Source: Stichopus chloronotus
Lineage: Eukaryota > Echinodermata > Holothuroidea > Aspidochirotida > Stichopodidae
Length of the DNA stretch: 64,000 nt
NCBI GenBank assembly: GCA_021234535.1
Contig: CM037830.1
Location: forward strand, 9,117,252 to 9,181,251
Direction: 5' to 3'
Below are positions 1-11,592 of the stretch, in pieces. Within the stretch, counting starts at the first letter, position 1, and each line of letters begins with the position of its first letter. Made by a program: the position numbers and the translations under genes. Below the pieces are notes generated by a model. The model saw only the letters and a list, made by a program, of their open reading frames with translations. It did no database searches and was not told where the DNA came from.

Positions 1-198
1 TTATCCATAAATGCAATGGTATCACTTGAAACATCAAACATATCATTGCCTTTGAAACACAGATCGCAACAATTGTCTATGATAATTCTTCTAGGTTTAA
101 TACGAATTTCATAATTTCTGTTAACTTTAGAATAGCCACCTTTGTCAGACTTTTCTTTTCTAATTATATTATTTCTTTTCTAATTTTATTATTCCTAC

Positions 199-726
199 CT
201 CAGAGATGTCTTGAAGTACGGGTATATCGAGATCTCCACCAGCAGAATTTGCTGTCATTTGACCGCTCAGAGCTACGCCGTTGAATTCGTCTTTAATCAT
301 CCCGGCAATGATAACTTCCTTGCCATTGAAGATACTCGCGAAATCGTTCTTGGTTAACGTTTCCGTCGGCACAGCAAACTCGTCGTAAACAACCCTTACG
401 TTGAACAACAAGGGAGAGGCAACCTCTTGGAAAAAACCCTCCATATGAGCGGCGGCAGTCTCGTCGTTGACCACTCTACGATACACTCCACGGTTGCTAG
501 CCGCTAACCGTTGCAAGAAAAACTCGTCGACGTCAGACCCAAAACCAATGCAAAACAGTGCAGCATTGCCATAGATGGCCTTCGTCACAGATGTCAAGAT
601 AATTTCCGTAGTCCGTTTCGCCGGCGCTGGGAATTCCGTCCGTCATGAAAATGATGGCATGGAAGGTTGAAGTTTCCGATGAGAACTCGGTTGCTGCCTC
701 AAGCAGTGCATCGTTTATGTTTGTAC
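199..726 (-). CDS. ITIH-like exon 7: rest of vWA domain, with internal frame break
   Basis: It starts after a ttag acceptor with GT ACA AAC, completing GGTNINDALLEA, then HAIIFMTDGIPSAGET. After GET the frame shifts by one base and continues as TTEIILTSVTKAIYGNAALF, CIGFGSDVDEFFLQRL and RVVNDETAAAHMEGFFQEVA, clearly the rest of the same domain. Length is 528 nt; exons 6 plus 7 total 814 nt, one more than a multiple of three, which matches one extra base. The donor is GAG|gtagga at 198. The break is either a real lesion or a sequencing error. Confidence 0.85.
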
Positions 727-3700
727 CTAATGAAAAAGTCAATTACAATACAGATGTCATGTTGGACCATGAATAAAGAAGTCAGTGTTGCTGACAAATA
801 GAGCAAAATGAAAAAGGGAGTAACAATGCCATGGTAGAAAGCTGCCGTGGAGGTAAGCTCAGACTTGTCGTTTTTCTAGCTTTGTACACCCAAATAGTAC
901 GAGATTTCAGATAGCGACCTCTAACCCAACTATCATTTCGATTTTGTTTTTTGTTTGAAGTACTCACCGAGGCTATTGATGTAATTGGCGTGAAGTTCAA
1001 TACCTTTTACGATATGGTTTAAGGAAAGATCCGGAAAAATCGGGGTATGTACACCAGCTCACTTTTGACACATTACAAAAAATGCCCTTCCCCGACAGTT
1101 GTTGGTCAATGAACCATCGAAATGTCCCTATGTTCCACTCAAGAGTTGAAGATGAGAAGAACCTGTGACATTTTGGCAAAGCATTTTAAACTGACTGTTG
1201 TGTGAGACTCTCAAAATATTCTGTACTTCACATTTTATTATATGTAAAATTCTGTAATTCACAACAACTAGTTAAAGTACAAATATCTTAGCCTTGTATC
1301 CCAAATCCACGAGCACAACGCCTTTCACAATGTTTGGTAGTAATGTTTGTTATGCCAACCATACTAGGCACTGCATTACTACTCTCCACAGACACAGGCT
1401 TAATGCAAACTGCAACGCAAACTTGCCGAACTTGCCGTAAACAAGAAAATAAATATCTTACAGTAAGGATGTTAATTTTAAATTCACTTTATTGGGGTCT
1501 AGCCTACCCCCCCCCCCCTATTTGTCAAGCACTCCAATGATAAATTAAAGACTAGACCTAATTCATTATGAATTTTGTATCGTATAAGCCTATCTAATAC
1601 GCGTTACTATTTTTCATAGCTTGGTTTTTCCTCAGTGCTTGAGAAATTGCAGACACATTAGATTTCAAGACTGGGTACACAAAGATTAGAACATATGGGA
1701 AGTGACGTTTTCGACCATATGTGGGCTTGTAAAGCCAGCAATTTCTTGTTCGCGCCCATGCAACCAATGTTGACTTTTCTCTCAGATACAGTCCTGGCAG
1801 CACTCACTCAACCAATCCTTTTTTATTCCCCCTTCACCTGCCAAACGCCGTACAGGGGAGACCGGCCCATCCAGTGGGACTGACGTTGGATCAAAAGGTA
1901 ATGTGTATCCTTCTTTTGAAAAGCGACCGGCGCCTCTATCCTGACTACATGACAAACAAAACAGTCACTCGAAGACTGGTCTTCTCCTAATTACATATCT
2001 TGATGAATTCTTCACCAAGTTGAAAAAGTCAACTACCTTATATACTTAACGCTCTGTTAACACCACTTCACCAATCACATGAGAAAACTATGCATTCGTG
2101 TCAACTCAATACTAGTCAGGGCATAATTTCTAATGAAGGAAAATGTTGGGTTGCAGAGTACGTCAGATTTATCAAATAACCAGTCAGGAGTCAGCGTTGA
2201 AGGACACCCCACTTGAGGACATATATTCTGTCCCAGTAGTCATGGGCATGATTTTTTTTCCTCAACTACCTCCTGTGATAACATCTTCATTCTGAAATTA
2301 GAATAACCTCATGGAGCTTTCTAAGGGTATGAAACATATGCCTAAGCTACTGTATTGTTGCATAGTCAACACCACTAGGGCCATATTCTTTCTTTCTTTA
2401 TTCCTTTTCGTTCTCTAAGTTGTTGTCTATTTCAACAGGGACGTTACCAGATAAAAAGCATCAGAACAATAGATGAGCTATAAACCAGAAACGACCTACT
2501 TGTATGGGTTGAGGAGTCCAATACAGTAGAATTGCGAGGTATTGACCAAAGTTCTGGGCCACCCACGACTTTCCACCTGGCCACTCTCTGTGAGTAGTGA
2601 GAACCAACCGGATTCCCAACTAGTCGGTTCTCCCACAAAATCTGCCCACCTTACGGACCAAATCACCCTATGTTCATTTTCAGACCTGTGTCTAGGGGTG
2701 AGTTATGAAATATTTCTATTTTCACTTTTAGCCAGGACGATAAAACCTTTCCCTTATTAATGAAATTTATACGGCCAAACTGACACAATATATATCACAA
2801 CATAATTTACATACACTATGTGGGGTGATGAGATAATAAGCTCAAAAACGCGCATGCATTGTTATGTCATTGTGTCCGTGGATATCATTGAACTAGATAC
2901 AATATAAAGTCCCGGGACACACTGCCACGACAACCTGCGGCACGAAGGCGACCACCCACTGCGTGCGTGCTCTGCTGTGGTCGTGGGGGTGTGACCGTGA
3001 CCGGTTCCACGACTAGTTGTTCAATTGTGCGCAGTCGGTGCGTTTTAAGCCCTGCTTAAACCGCCACGACTACCAAAGAAGTGTCGACTATTTGTGTAAA
3101 TTGTCTACGACGGAAGGTCTTTTGTAGTCTTCTAAAATGCTCTAGATTGAAGAAGATCTGCAGATTTCAAAATTTTCCTGGGAAACATGCCCCGGACCCC
3201 TAGCAACTGCATGCTTACGGCACGCGCCAGGGACTTCCGTATTTGGAAAAAGGTCCACATCTTGGAAAAAAGACCCAGCCTCCACACGGGCTGGCTACCG
3301 GCCTGGAACCACCACTTTAACAAGACTTAGGCAGAAATTGATTGGTGACAAGTAATGCATGTACTATTAGACATACTGGGATAGAGAGCACAAGGGTAAA
3401 CATAGAACTGCTGTTCCAATGCGTGTCAAAGTAGAACATACGTTTCGTTTAAAGTAAAATTTACTGCTTTATATATAACACTATTAGGTGATAATAATGT
3501 GTGAGGAAAATTCCCCAACTGATAAAGAGAAAAACATTGATGTCAAAAAGGCGTTACTGTATCTATCTTGAGCTGAAAACAATGGAGAATGTTGACATGC
3601 TTCTATAAGGAAGACCGTGCATGCCATTTCCATACAGCTATAAAAATGCTTACGTATGGGTCACGGCACGGTGTATATTCTTCTTTACATGGGTATGTAT

Positions 3701-6700
3701 TTCCTATGACATTTAGTGTAATTTATCAATCCACTATGAATTCTCTAGAAAACTGCAAACAGAAAGGGAGTATGGACATTTTCTTCCAGAAAGTCTCCCT
3801 TTTAACATGTACTGATTCTACCCTTTAAACAAACCTTACTCTTTTTTTTAAATATCTTTCCATAACTTTCTTAGTTACCTGTTCCGGTCAGGATCAAATA
3901 TTTAAAATTACCTCCACTGGCATAGAGAGTATCCACAAACAATTGTGCTTCTGTGATTGCTTCCGCAGTGGCTTGTACAGGTCTCGGTCGCCAGGTGTCC
4001 ACCATAGATGAGAAGACCACGATGTTGAAGAGATCATCCTCCCGAAGCTGTCCGATGATGGCTCTGAGGGATATCTTTGTTTGTTGCAGTTTTTGGCCGT
4101 ACATTGAGCCACTCAAATCCATGACAAACACGACTTTCTTTGGAGCAGGAGGTAGGTTCTCGGGAGAGATGAAGTGGGCGAAGTGTCCATCGTTGATCTA
4201 TATGAAACAAATAAGGGGGCAGGCATAAAAGGGATGGAATTGTAACTGGTGGAGAATGCAGTCAAGCTTTTGTGCTCAATGTCGTTGTACATGCATCATG
4301 TACGTTCTGAAAGATGAGTTTCCGATGACAACTGCCATAACCCTTTCAAAATGTTAAGAAGAATCGTTTTCATCGTAAGAGATACATTAAACTGGTTTCA
4401 CAATGAGTACCCAACCTGAGTCCCACTCAACACCCCAGATCTGCAAATCGTTGACATCGTGACAAATAGTCCCAGGCGATACCAGTTCAAATTGCAAATA
4501 GTACGAAGTTAGGAAATTTGGTTCTTCCCGGGGAGCTGACCTGAACTAATGACACTGGAATGGTACACAGTTGAAATCCAGTTCAAGATCTATTTAACAT
4601 CACTTATATCACCACATATAAGTTGAAAACGTTAATCTATTGAATCCAGGCAGGTATAAACTAGTTTAATACTTGGTATCAATGGATTAAAAATGATTGA
4701 TTTCAATTTGATAGCACTACTTACTTCATTATCAAGTGATTCCATTTCAGAACCAGTTAGGTCTAATTTAACAGAACTTCTATACAGCTAGTCAATAAGT
4801 TTCTTTTTGAAACTAGCTCATATTCAGTTTTTACTATTAACTGGAAGTGAACAGAATCAGTAGAACTTTTCCAACAATGTTCTCTCTCTATGAATTTTGC
4901 TCCTCGATTGATTCACTTTGCACATTAGAGATGATCTAGAACAGTCACTCCCAACCTGGGGTCCGCAGACCCCTGGGGGGGGGGGGGGGTCCGTGAAGCT
5001 CGTTTAGGGGTCCGCAAATTGCAAAGTGGTCCATGCGGTCCGTAGAAAAAATAGAGGTTCGCGAAAGCTAAAGTGCTTAGAAAAATGCTGACGAAAAATC
5101 GTAGGCGTAATATAAAATTGTTAATCATACAACCCGGACTCCTAAACTACGGTAGTAGTCGCCGTCATACCTTCCGCTGGCAATTTGTTACAATAGAGCA
5201 GACTTAAACAAATTGTGCTTCTACAGACCAGTCGCAATGGATTTGCATTTTGTCGCGGTTAACGAATTGGGTCGCATGAGGTTCTAATATCTCACATTAC
5301 CTGTATATACGTTTTCTTTTCAGTGTCAACACCGACAAAACACATAAGCAAAGTAAAACTACGTTTACACATTTTTCATTAATTTTGTTTGGTGTCTCGT
5401 TTGGTGCTTCCTTTTACTTCTACGTCTGACAAGGACACAATTTTTTTTCGGCACCAAACAATATCTCGATGATAGTAAATTCTACAGCTGCATGTATGGC
5501 ACTTACGTTGATGAGGAGATTATATTTTCAAAAATATGCATGTAGTGGTAATATATATAGTTTTACAACAATTTCTCTTTGTACTTTAATTTCGATTTAA
5601 ATTTCCTTATTTGACTCAAACCATCAGTTTCATATAATGCGTAAGTTGTGACTCAATCAAAAAATTTTCGTTGCCCGGACAGGGATCCCTCCAAGGATAT
5701 GGAACATCCTAAGGGGTCCAGGGATGAAAAAAGGTTGAGAACCTAAGATCTAGATAGTGATCGCAGGAATTCGCTCAAGAAAGTGATCTCCAGAAATGGT
5801 CACATGATGTTGTTGTTGTCTTATTTTATTTTATAGACTGACAGCATGACAGCTTACCAAGACAAACTCTGATAGAGCGATGAATGTTCATACACCAGTC
5901 GGTATTTTTGTCGGTTTTCCCCATGCAGTTTGAGGTGCTTTACTTTATTTTGTTTCAATATGCATGGAAAAAGCTACCCTAAAAATTATTTGGAGGATTC
6001 TCTTAATTGTTATACCTTGTGAAATAACTTTGCAAGTCAACAGACGAAGCTGAAAAAAAAGTCAGCGGTGATAAATCGGTCACTAGTGATCAAACCATAA
6101 TGGTCTCAATCCCATCCCTATTCACAACAGATGCTGGTTATAGTGCTGCTGAATGATTTGATATCTTCAAACAGCTAATTGAAGTTACTTCTTGCATATA
6201 AAATTATCTCACTTTGCAGTTCATTACTTATTTATGTAATGGAAACTGGACTAAATATGGACGGATAGCTACTATTGCCAGAAAATTGTTCTCATTTTTG
6301 TATCAATGATATTTGTCTAAGGAAGTCATGAAACTTACAGGGTAAAGGTCACTGCTGCTCATACGTTTATGCGCTATTGCCACGATTCCTTTTTGACAAC
6401 CTATTTTTTGAACCTTAAAGCACCTAGATTAACGCCTACTCGACAATACCACAGGTTTATCTGATATGAAAATATACATTTACATCCACAAAGAATTGAG
6501 AAAATGATATGATCTCGTCTGTTTAAACACCGCTTATCACGTCTACTTAAAACGTACTTGTAAGTTTTCGTGTATTCTGTATTTTGTAGTGTCCATTTTC
6601 TATAAGTACAGTGCCCATTATCGTGAATAAGGGAATGAGAACGAAGTTAAAGTAAATACAGTGGGATTCTTCCAACTGTATCAATTCGAAAAACATTCAA

Positions 6701-9700
6701 ATATTGATACGTCAGAGATTGAAGTTACCTCAATTCTCCCTTCCACTGGTCGGTGAACCAAATCGTATTTCAGAACGAAAGTTCCACTGAGGCCTTGCTG
6801 TGGATTGATATGCCCCTGTTGTTCGGGGGATGGTGTAAATCTGACACTGGCCTTGGTCATTCCTTCTTGAAAGGTTTTCTCGATGCTCGTCTCCAGGTCG
6901 CTGTTCCTCGGTATCCAGAATGAATTCAAAGATTTAAGACCCTGAGTTTCCATTATAAAGGTTTCCACTTTAAAATCCTTTACGACCTATTAAAATGACA
7001 GTTTAGATTGACATTCCAAAGAGAGTGTTGGAATAGACAAAATTTGTAACGTATAACTTAAACTACGTGGCAACTGATTATTAACGTATCCGAATCTCAC
7101 AAAGACAGTGCATAAAAGTTCACACTATCTGTGATCATGGAATATCAATTCATAATTACTTTCCTGATACGAAAATTGAAGCTGCTTGTAACTATTTTAC
7201 TCCGTACACCAAATCTCACCACACCACCAAATCCCACCCCACTATAATCTCCTTACTATTTCAGTATTCCCTCTCTTGTGGTGATAAGATTGAAAAGTTA
7301 TATCGAAATTGCGACATCAATTAAAACCAATTCAATTCAACAGTGGTTGCACAATGGTGATTCAGAAGGCATTTGGTGTGCTTAGCGATGCTTGAAAAGT
7401 GAAAAAGCGTTCAAAATTGGAATCGATATTTTCGCAAACTAATCAACGTTTGGCTTTAAAGATATGCTAACCCCCCCCCCCCCCCCACACACACACACAC
7501 ACACCCACCCACTACGCCATACGAACCAAAGACCGTATAGCGCCGCTACGCTATAATGTCTTTGATACGAACATCTCACCCATTATGATGTTTGCAAGAC
7601 AGATTATCTGTGACTAAACAGCCAATCTTGCATTATTGTAAAACATCTTCAGCTAGTCTAGAGTTACACTCTAAGCCGTCCTTGTCACCGTGTTTTGTTC
7701 ATGTTCCATTGGGAAGTAGTATAAAACTTTGAAGAACAACAGTAAAATAGTTCAAACAACATGTCAAATCTTTATCATACGGAGAAATCTTCAACCTACT
7801 TTTTGACGAAACTTTGAGCCGTCCGATGCGATTTGATGGGGCTATATACAAACCTGTCCTGGAGCTATGTTGACTCGATGAGTGTATTCGTGATTGTCAC
7901 TCTTGAGTAGATCTTCATAACTGAGACGAAATGTGACATTCGATCCAGGGTTCACGTCAAGATCAACCTGGAACCTCAAGGGACTTCCGCTACCAAATAA
8001 AAAGTATGCAGTATGTGAAGAAGTTACTCTAGTAAGAATCTAACAAGACATGCCTGAGTTTGTTAAGAGTTTTTAAGCTGTGATTCAATTTCACACGTTG
8101 TCTTTAAAATCTGCATTTTGGCGATTAAGTTTTTCTTGATACAAACTCAGCCTGCTTCGGACTTAAATGTAAAAAGGACTATGTAGGGAAATGTAGGGAA
8201 ATGCCAAGGTTTTTACCGAGTCATATCAGGGCCAATGTCCTAGCAATCGAAACGACTGGTTGTCTATTCGGAATCAAGAAAGACTGGTACTGGTAAGAAT
8301 AAGGCAAAAAATTAGGACGAAGGGTTTTTGTCATATGAAAATGATAAAAAAGTGTCATTACTCTTAAATGTACTGCAGAATGGATGTTTTAATTTTTGAA
8401 AACTTGCGGAAACAAACTCACAAATTGGGATTGTTTACCACGTTCAGCCAGTTACAAAAAAATCAAATTATTCCACAGTGATAGGGGTGGAAACGCGCCT
8501 GAAGTGAACTAATTTTCAAGAAAAGCGATTGCCATGTTATAGGTATGGACAAATTTTACCTAATTTACCAAATTTTGTTGAAATTGAATTCACATCTATT
8601 GTAATGTTTCCTTTAAAAGAGTCAACATTTTCAAGAAGTACAAAAGGAATTCAAAACTTTGTCTCTTGGGGATATTTAATATTTCCAAAAGTGAAATGAA
8701 CCATTTTAAATAGATATTTAGCTAAGTATATATATATATTTCTTTCGATATTTCTTTAACCATACATAACTTCCAAAAGGAACATGTTACTGAGATATGG
8801 TTTTCATTAGTAAAGAGGGAACAATATTCCTAATTTTTATTGAAAATCAATCATGTACTTAGTGAAAAATACCTTTAAAAAATTAATATTTAAAAATTCT
8901 AAGTATTATCTCTCAACTTTTCTTCTTAGCTATCACCCTAACACGCATCTTTCGAATGTGTGTTAAAATGAAATTGTATTCGGTGTTAAATGAAGTTATA
9001 TAATTTTCCATTTGAGTAATAGGTATTTGAAATCGTAAGCAAGAGAAATTGTTTAATTGTTGAAAGTAAAATCTATAGAACCAATTTAATAACAAAGTGT
9101 GACCAAAATCACGTGCGTCTTAGTAACCATACCTCTGACGTGCATAACCAGCGCTCTGTTTACGTTTCGATGCGTCGTTGAACGTTTTTTGCGCGATTCC
9201 TTTTTCTACCACTTCCGCTTGGTATGGGACGCCATCTACATCTCTGAAAGATATAAAAGCAATTTTTGAATAATTTTGTTATCAGCATTATTGGACATCA
9301 GTATTAAATACCAATGTATGCTGTTTCCGACTTACTTTCGTTCATTTACAGAAAACTCTGCATTCGCCCAACGCACGATAATCGTAGTAACAACTGCTTT
9401 GAAGTTCCACTACTCTCAACTAGACTCATCGCATCTGTTATCCTCTCTATCTTCAGGATAAAGAGCACTCTGTGCTAAGTTTTGCTCCCATTCATTTAAA
9501 AGGTATGACTTAATTTATAAAAGGATACTTACGTTAAGTTAAGGAGAGTGTAGCTTACCTATTATAGTGTGACAAATATCATAATTACTATATTAGTACA
9601 TTGTGCACACACAAAATTATGCAGAGGGCAGTTTTGTGTTTGGATAGTTCTGAAGATGGGGAGTATGCTGATAATGAAACGATCGTTAAATTCCTGACCA

Positions 9701-11592
9701 AGGTAGGTCTGTCCACAAAAGTGGAAATGGGATCAGTGATATCTCAAACCGTACTGTTTGCACTCCCGTCAAAGTCTAAACATTAGTGCAAATTAATATT
9801 ATGTCTTACACGAAAGAATTTCATGACGAGGATTACTTACCTACTCCAGAGTTAATGCAGTGGTCAGACTGAGAGAAAATTGCCTTCAAATTTGCTTGAA
9901 GAATTTTGATTTTAACTTTGATAAATATGCTAAATGTCATGAATATTCCATTTTACTCTACAGTATGCCTTTTTTTCAAACTTATCCCACTTTTGTTTTT
10001 TTCTTGTTAAAAAGGACGAATTGCAAGATGTATAGAATAAGCTTCAGATGACTTACATTAGAAAAGAGGACACATATGCCTGTGGTGATAACTTGAATGC
10101 AAATGGAATCTCTTGAATTATATCTCCTCTGTTCTCGTAAATCGCTTCAACCGTAGCTTCCACGTATCTAGTCGTAATCAATGACGTCAGGTGGAATTTT
10201 GTCAGATGGTATGGAAGACTCTGGGAAATAGTAGATAGTAGACCAAAAACAAAACACTGTATCATTTTTTTTTTTTTTCACAAAGTTTAACTTACGTTGT
10301 GCTGCTGTAATAAAGGTCCAAATGGTGACAGTCGTCTGGTCCAGCTGTGTATCCATGACACCTATATCTTTGTGGATTGAATTGAAGCACTCACACCTGC
10401 AAATTTCGGCCACACTTCTAGGCTTCGGAATGGACAGTCTGTCGCAATCATACGGACTGTACTTTGAATGCACTCCACTTCCATATTTCAAACAAGAAAT
10501 TTTGCAACAATAGGTTTAAGCTAACTTGATTCCTGATTTTGCGTGATAAGTTCCAAAAGGGAAGAAACCGTCCCTGGGAGGATGTTTGCTGGCTTTCATT
10601 GTATGTAATTCAAAATCCATTAACTAGATGCGTTATTAGCCATAGGTCCTCAAGTCCTGTACATATACACAGTACCTGATCTCCTTATCCCCAGAAAAAG
10701 TCTTTAACACTTCTCGAGTTGCTCAATCCACCTCTTCAAGTGATCGACAAATCCTAACCTCTCGGAGATCGAAAACTTTCAAACTTAACAATTTCAAATT
10801 TAAAGTATGTCGTAACTACGATAGCCCTACTAACTAGTGAGTTGTGCGGTATGCAGGCCCGTAGTCATGCAGGCACCCCATCAAATTATTTTTATCGTTT
10901 TTAATATGTAAAGATGGAACCAGTCCTATATTTATTTTGGGCCCTCTGGAACGGAGACCTGAGTGCATGTAATTTTTGTGTATAATAATACTGACATGTG
11001 AAGGAAATTGAAAAATCTTCTGTACATTGTTAACACTTAGAGGCTTCATAGGAGTCAGCCTTCGACATCAACTTAATGCGTAATACGTCTGCATGCTTTA
11101 CGTTGGGTGAGTAAATATATGCTTCTCTTTCTCTTCATACCTCTCTCACTCTCTTTTTTCTTAGCAGTCTGAGACTGTTGAATGTTAATACGATGAAATT
11201 CTTACAGGTGTAAATTTTACCATTCTCTGGAAATTCTGAGTTGCTTAGGCCCTTCATATGACCTTATTTGATCCGATAGGTTTATGATGCATGTATGTTT
11301 AATTGGGCTATACGATGCAGTTGTTTAGACCCGAAGAAAAGTCCTTCTCACTTTAGCTAAAAAGGCTTCAACTTGGTTACACGATTAGTATACCAAACCT
11401 TTACAACGAAATAATCTCTACCATTCATATTTTTATTATATCGATAACAATCACCTTATACCTTACCAAAGACGATCCGCCGGGAAGTTCTTCTACATCA
11501 GTCAAGACGTCGGCACCTAACTGGAAAATTGTCGAGACACTCAAAGAAAATAGCGAAGACAAGACGAAGACGAATGTCCAATGGAATTCCAT
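199..11592 (-). CDS. Inter-alpha-trypsin inhibitor heavy chain (ITIH)-like protein, 5' part of gene, seven exons
   Basis: Spliced as 11592-11467, 10220-10057, 9243-9133, 7989-7854, 6986-6729, 4197-3912, 726-199, with further exons expected beyond the left edge. All junctions are GT-AG and all phases join. Residues 1-20 are a hydrophobic signal peptide. Residues about 43-180 form the VIT domain (NVTFRLSYEDLL and INDGHFAHFISPENL resemble family signatures). The vWA domain starts near 286 with MIDAS residues D292, S294, S296 (DLSGS), followed by GGTNIND and MTDG. ITIH proteins are secreted and, in vertebrates, are linked to chondroitin sulfate and hyaluronan; that activity depends on a C-terminal region not in view, so it cannot be asserted here. 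One frame break lies at about 615-622 in the last exon. An alternative would be another VIT-vWA protein such as a PARP4 or VWA5A relative, but the signal peptide and linker fit ITIH better. Confidence 0.9.
2920..3330. other. GC-rich segment in ITIH-like intron 6, probable repeat fragment
   Basis: This stretch is clearly richer in G and C than the surrounding intron and contains short related blocks such as gccacgac (2930 and 3062 areas). It has no open frame with recognisable homology. A dispersed-repeat fragment is the likely explanation, but no ends or target duplication were found. The rest of intron 6 (727-3911) shows nothing identifiable. Confidence 0.35.
3912..4197 (-). CDS. ITIH-like exon 6: start of vWA domain with MIDAS
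   Basis: A 286-nt exon encoding INDGHFAHFISPENLPPAPK, VVFVMDLSGSMYGQKLQQTK and REDDLFNIVVFSSMVDTW. DLSGS is a complete MIDAS DxSxS motif, so metal binding is expected. The exon ends inside the codon of the second Gly of ASGG, and exon 7 completes GGTNIND. Confidence 0.92.
4941..5746. mobile_element. Non-autonomous hAT-type DNA transposon
   Basis: An 806-bp insertion flanked by a perfect 8-bp direct repeat, gatctaga, at 4933-4940 and 5747-5754. Left end acagtcactcccaacctggg and right end (reverse complement) ttaggttctcaacctttttt are imperfect inverted repeats resembling the CAGnGnTTCTCAACC ends of hAT/Charlie elements. The ggggtccgcagacccc-like subterminal sequence is also typical. Only a non-significant 67-codon frame is inside, so no transposase. 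It lies in intron 5 of the ITIH-like gene. Confidence 0.85.
4975..4989 (+). repeat. Poly(G) tract, 15 bases
   Basis: An uninterrupted G15 run inside the left end of the hAT-type element. Probably a slippage expansion of the usual ggggtcc end. Confidence 0.9.
6729..6986 (-). CDS. ITIH-like exon 5: VIT-vWA linker
   Basis: A 258-nt exon, 86 codons, phase 0 on both sides. It begins VVKDFKVETFIMETQG and ends LKYDLVHRPVEGRIE. The middle segment, SVRFTPSPEQQGHINPQQG, resembles the ITIH linker that precedes the YFAHFFAPE-type segment. No Cys residues are present in the exon. Confidence 0.85.
7471..7504 (+). repeat. C16-(AC)9 compound microsatellite
   Basis: Sixteen C followed directly by nine AC units, in intron 4 of the ITIH-like gene. 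Likely polymorphic. Confidence 0.95.
7854..7989 (-). CDS. ITIH-like exon 4: end of VIT domain
   Basis: A 136-nt exon encoding LRFQVDLDVNPGSNVTFRLS, then YEDLLKSDNHEYTHRVN and IAPGQ. It matches the ITIH pattern of an N-V-T-F strand followed by a Y-E-[ED]-L-L motif. There is one N-glycosylation sequon, NVT. Phase is 0 at its end. Confidence 0.88.
9133..9243 (-). CDS. ITIH-like exon 3: centre of VIT domain
   Basis: A 111-nt exon encoding (I)DVDGVPYQAEVVEKGIAQ and then FNDASKRKQSAGYARQ. The DG-x-x-Y / V-x-E-K and K-x-x-x-A-G pattern is the VIT core. The split codon AT|A joins exactly with exon 2. Confidence 0.88.
10057..10220 (-). CDS. ITIH-like exon 2: first half of VIT domain
   Basis: A 164-nt exon between a cag acceptor and a gtaagt donor. 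It encodes SLPYHLTKFHLTSLITTRYV and continues through ENRGDIIQEIPFAFKLS to YVSSFL. This is the beta-rich start of a VIT domain, with the usual pattern of conserved Thr-Arg and a Gln-Glu pair before the aliphatic strand. Confidence 0.88.
11467..11592 (-). CDS. ITIH-like exon 1: start codon and signal peptide
   Basis: The ATG at 11592-11590 opens a 42-codon exon ending in TTG and the donor gtaagg, phase 0. The start MEFHWTFVFVLSSLFSLSVS is a typical hydrophobic signal peptide and is followed by an acidic stretch (TDVEELPGG). This start is chosen because it gives a signal peptide and joins in frame to the VIT exon. No promoter element was recognised upstream. Confidence 0.82.

Noticed and set aside
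1..168. Minus-strand open stretch at the left edge (RNYEIRIKPRRIIIDN and following).
   Set aside because: It would leave an intron of only about 50 bases after exon 7 and does not resemble the ITIH region expected next; no family was recognised.
4925..5128. 67-codon minus-strand frame.
   Set aside because: It lies across the end of the hAT-type element, with a proline/glycine run made by the G15 tract; not a gene.
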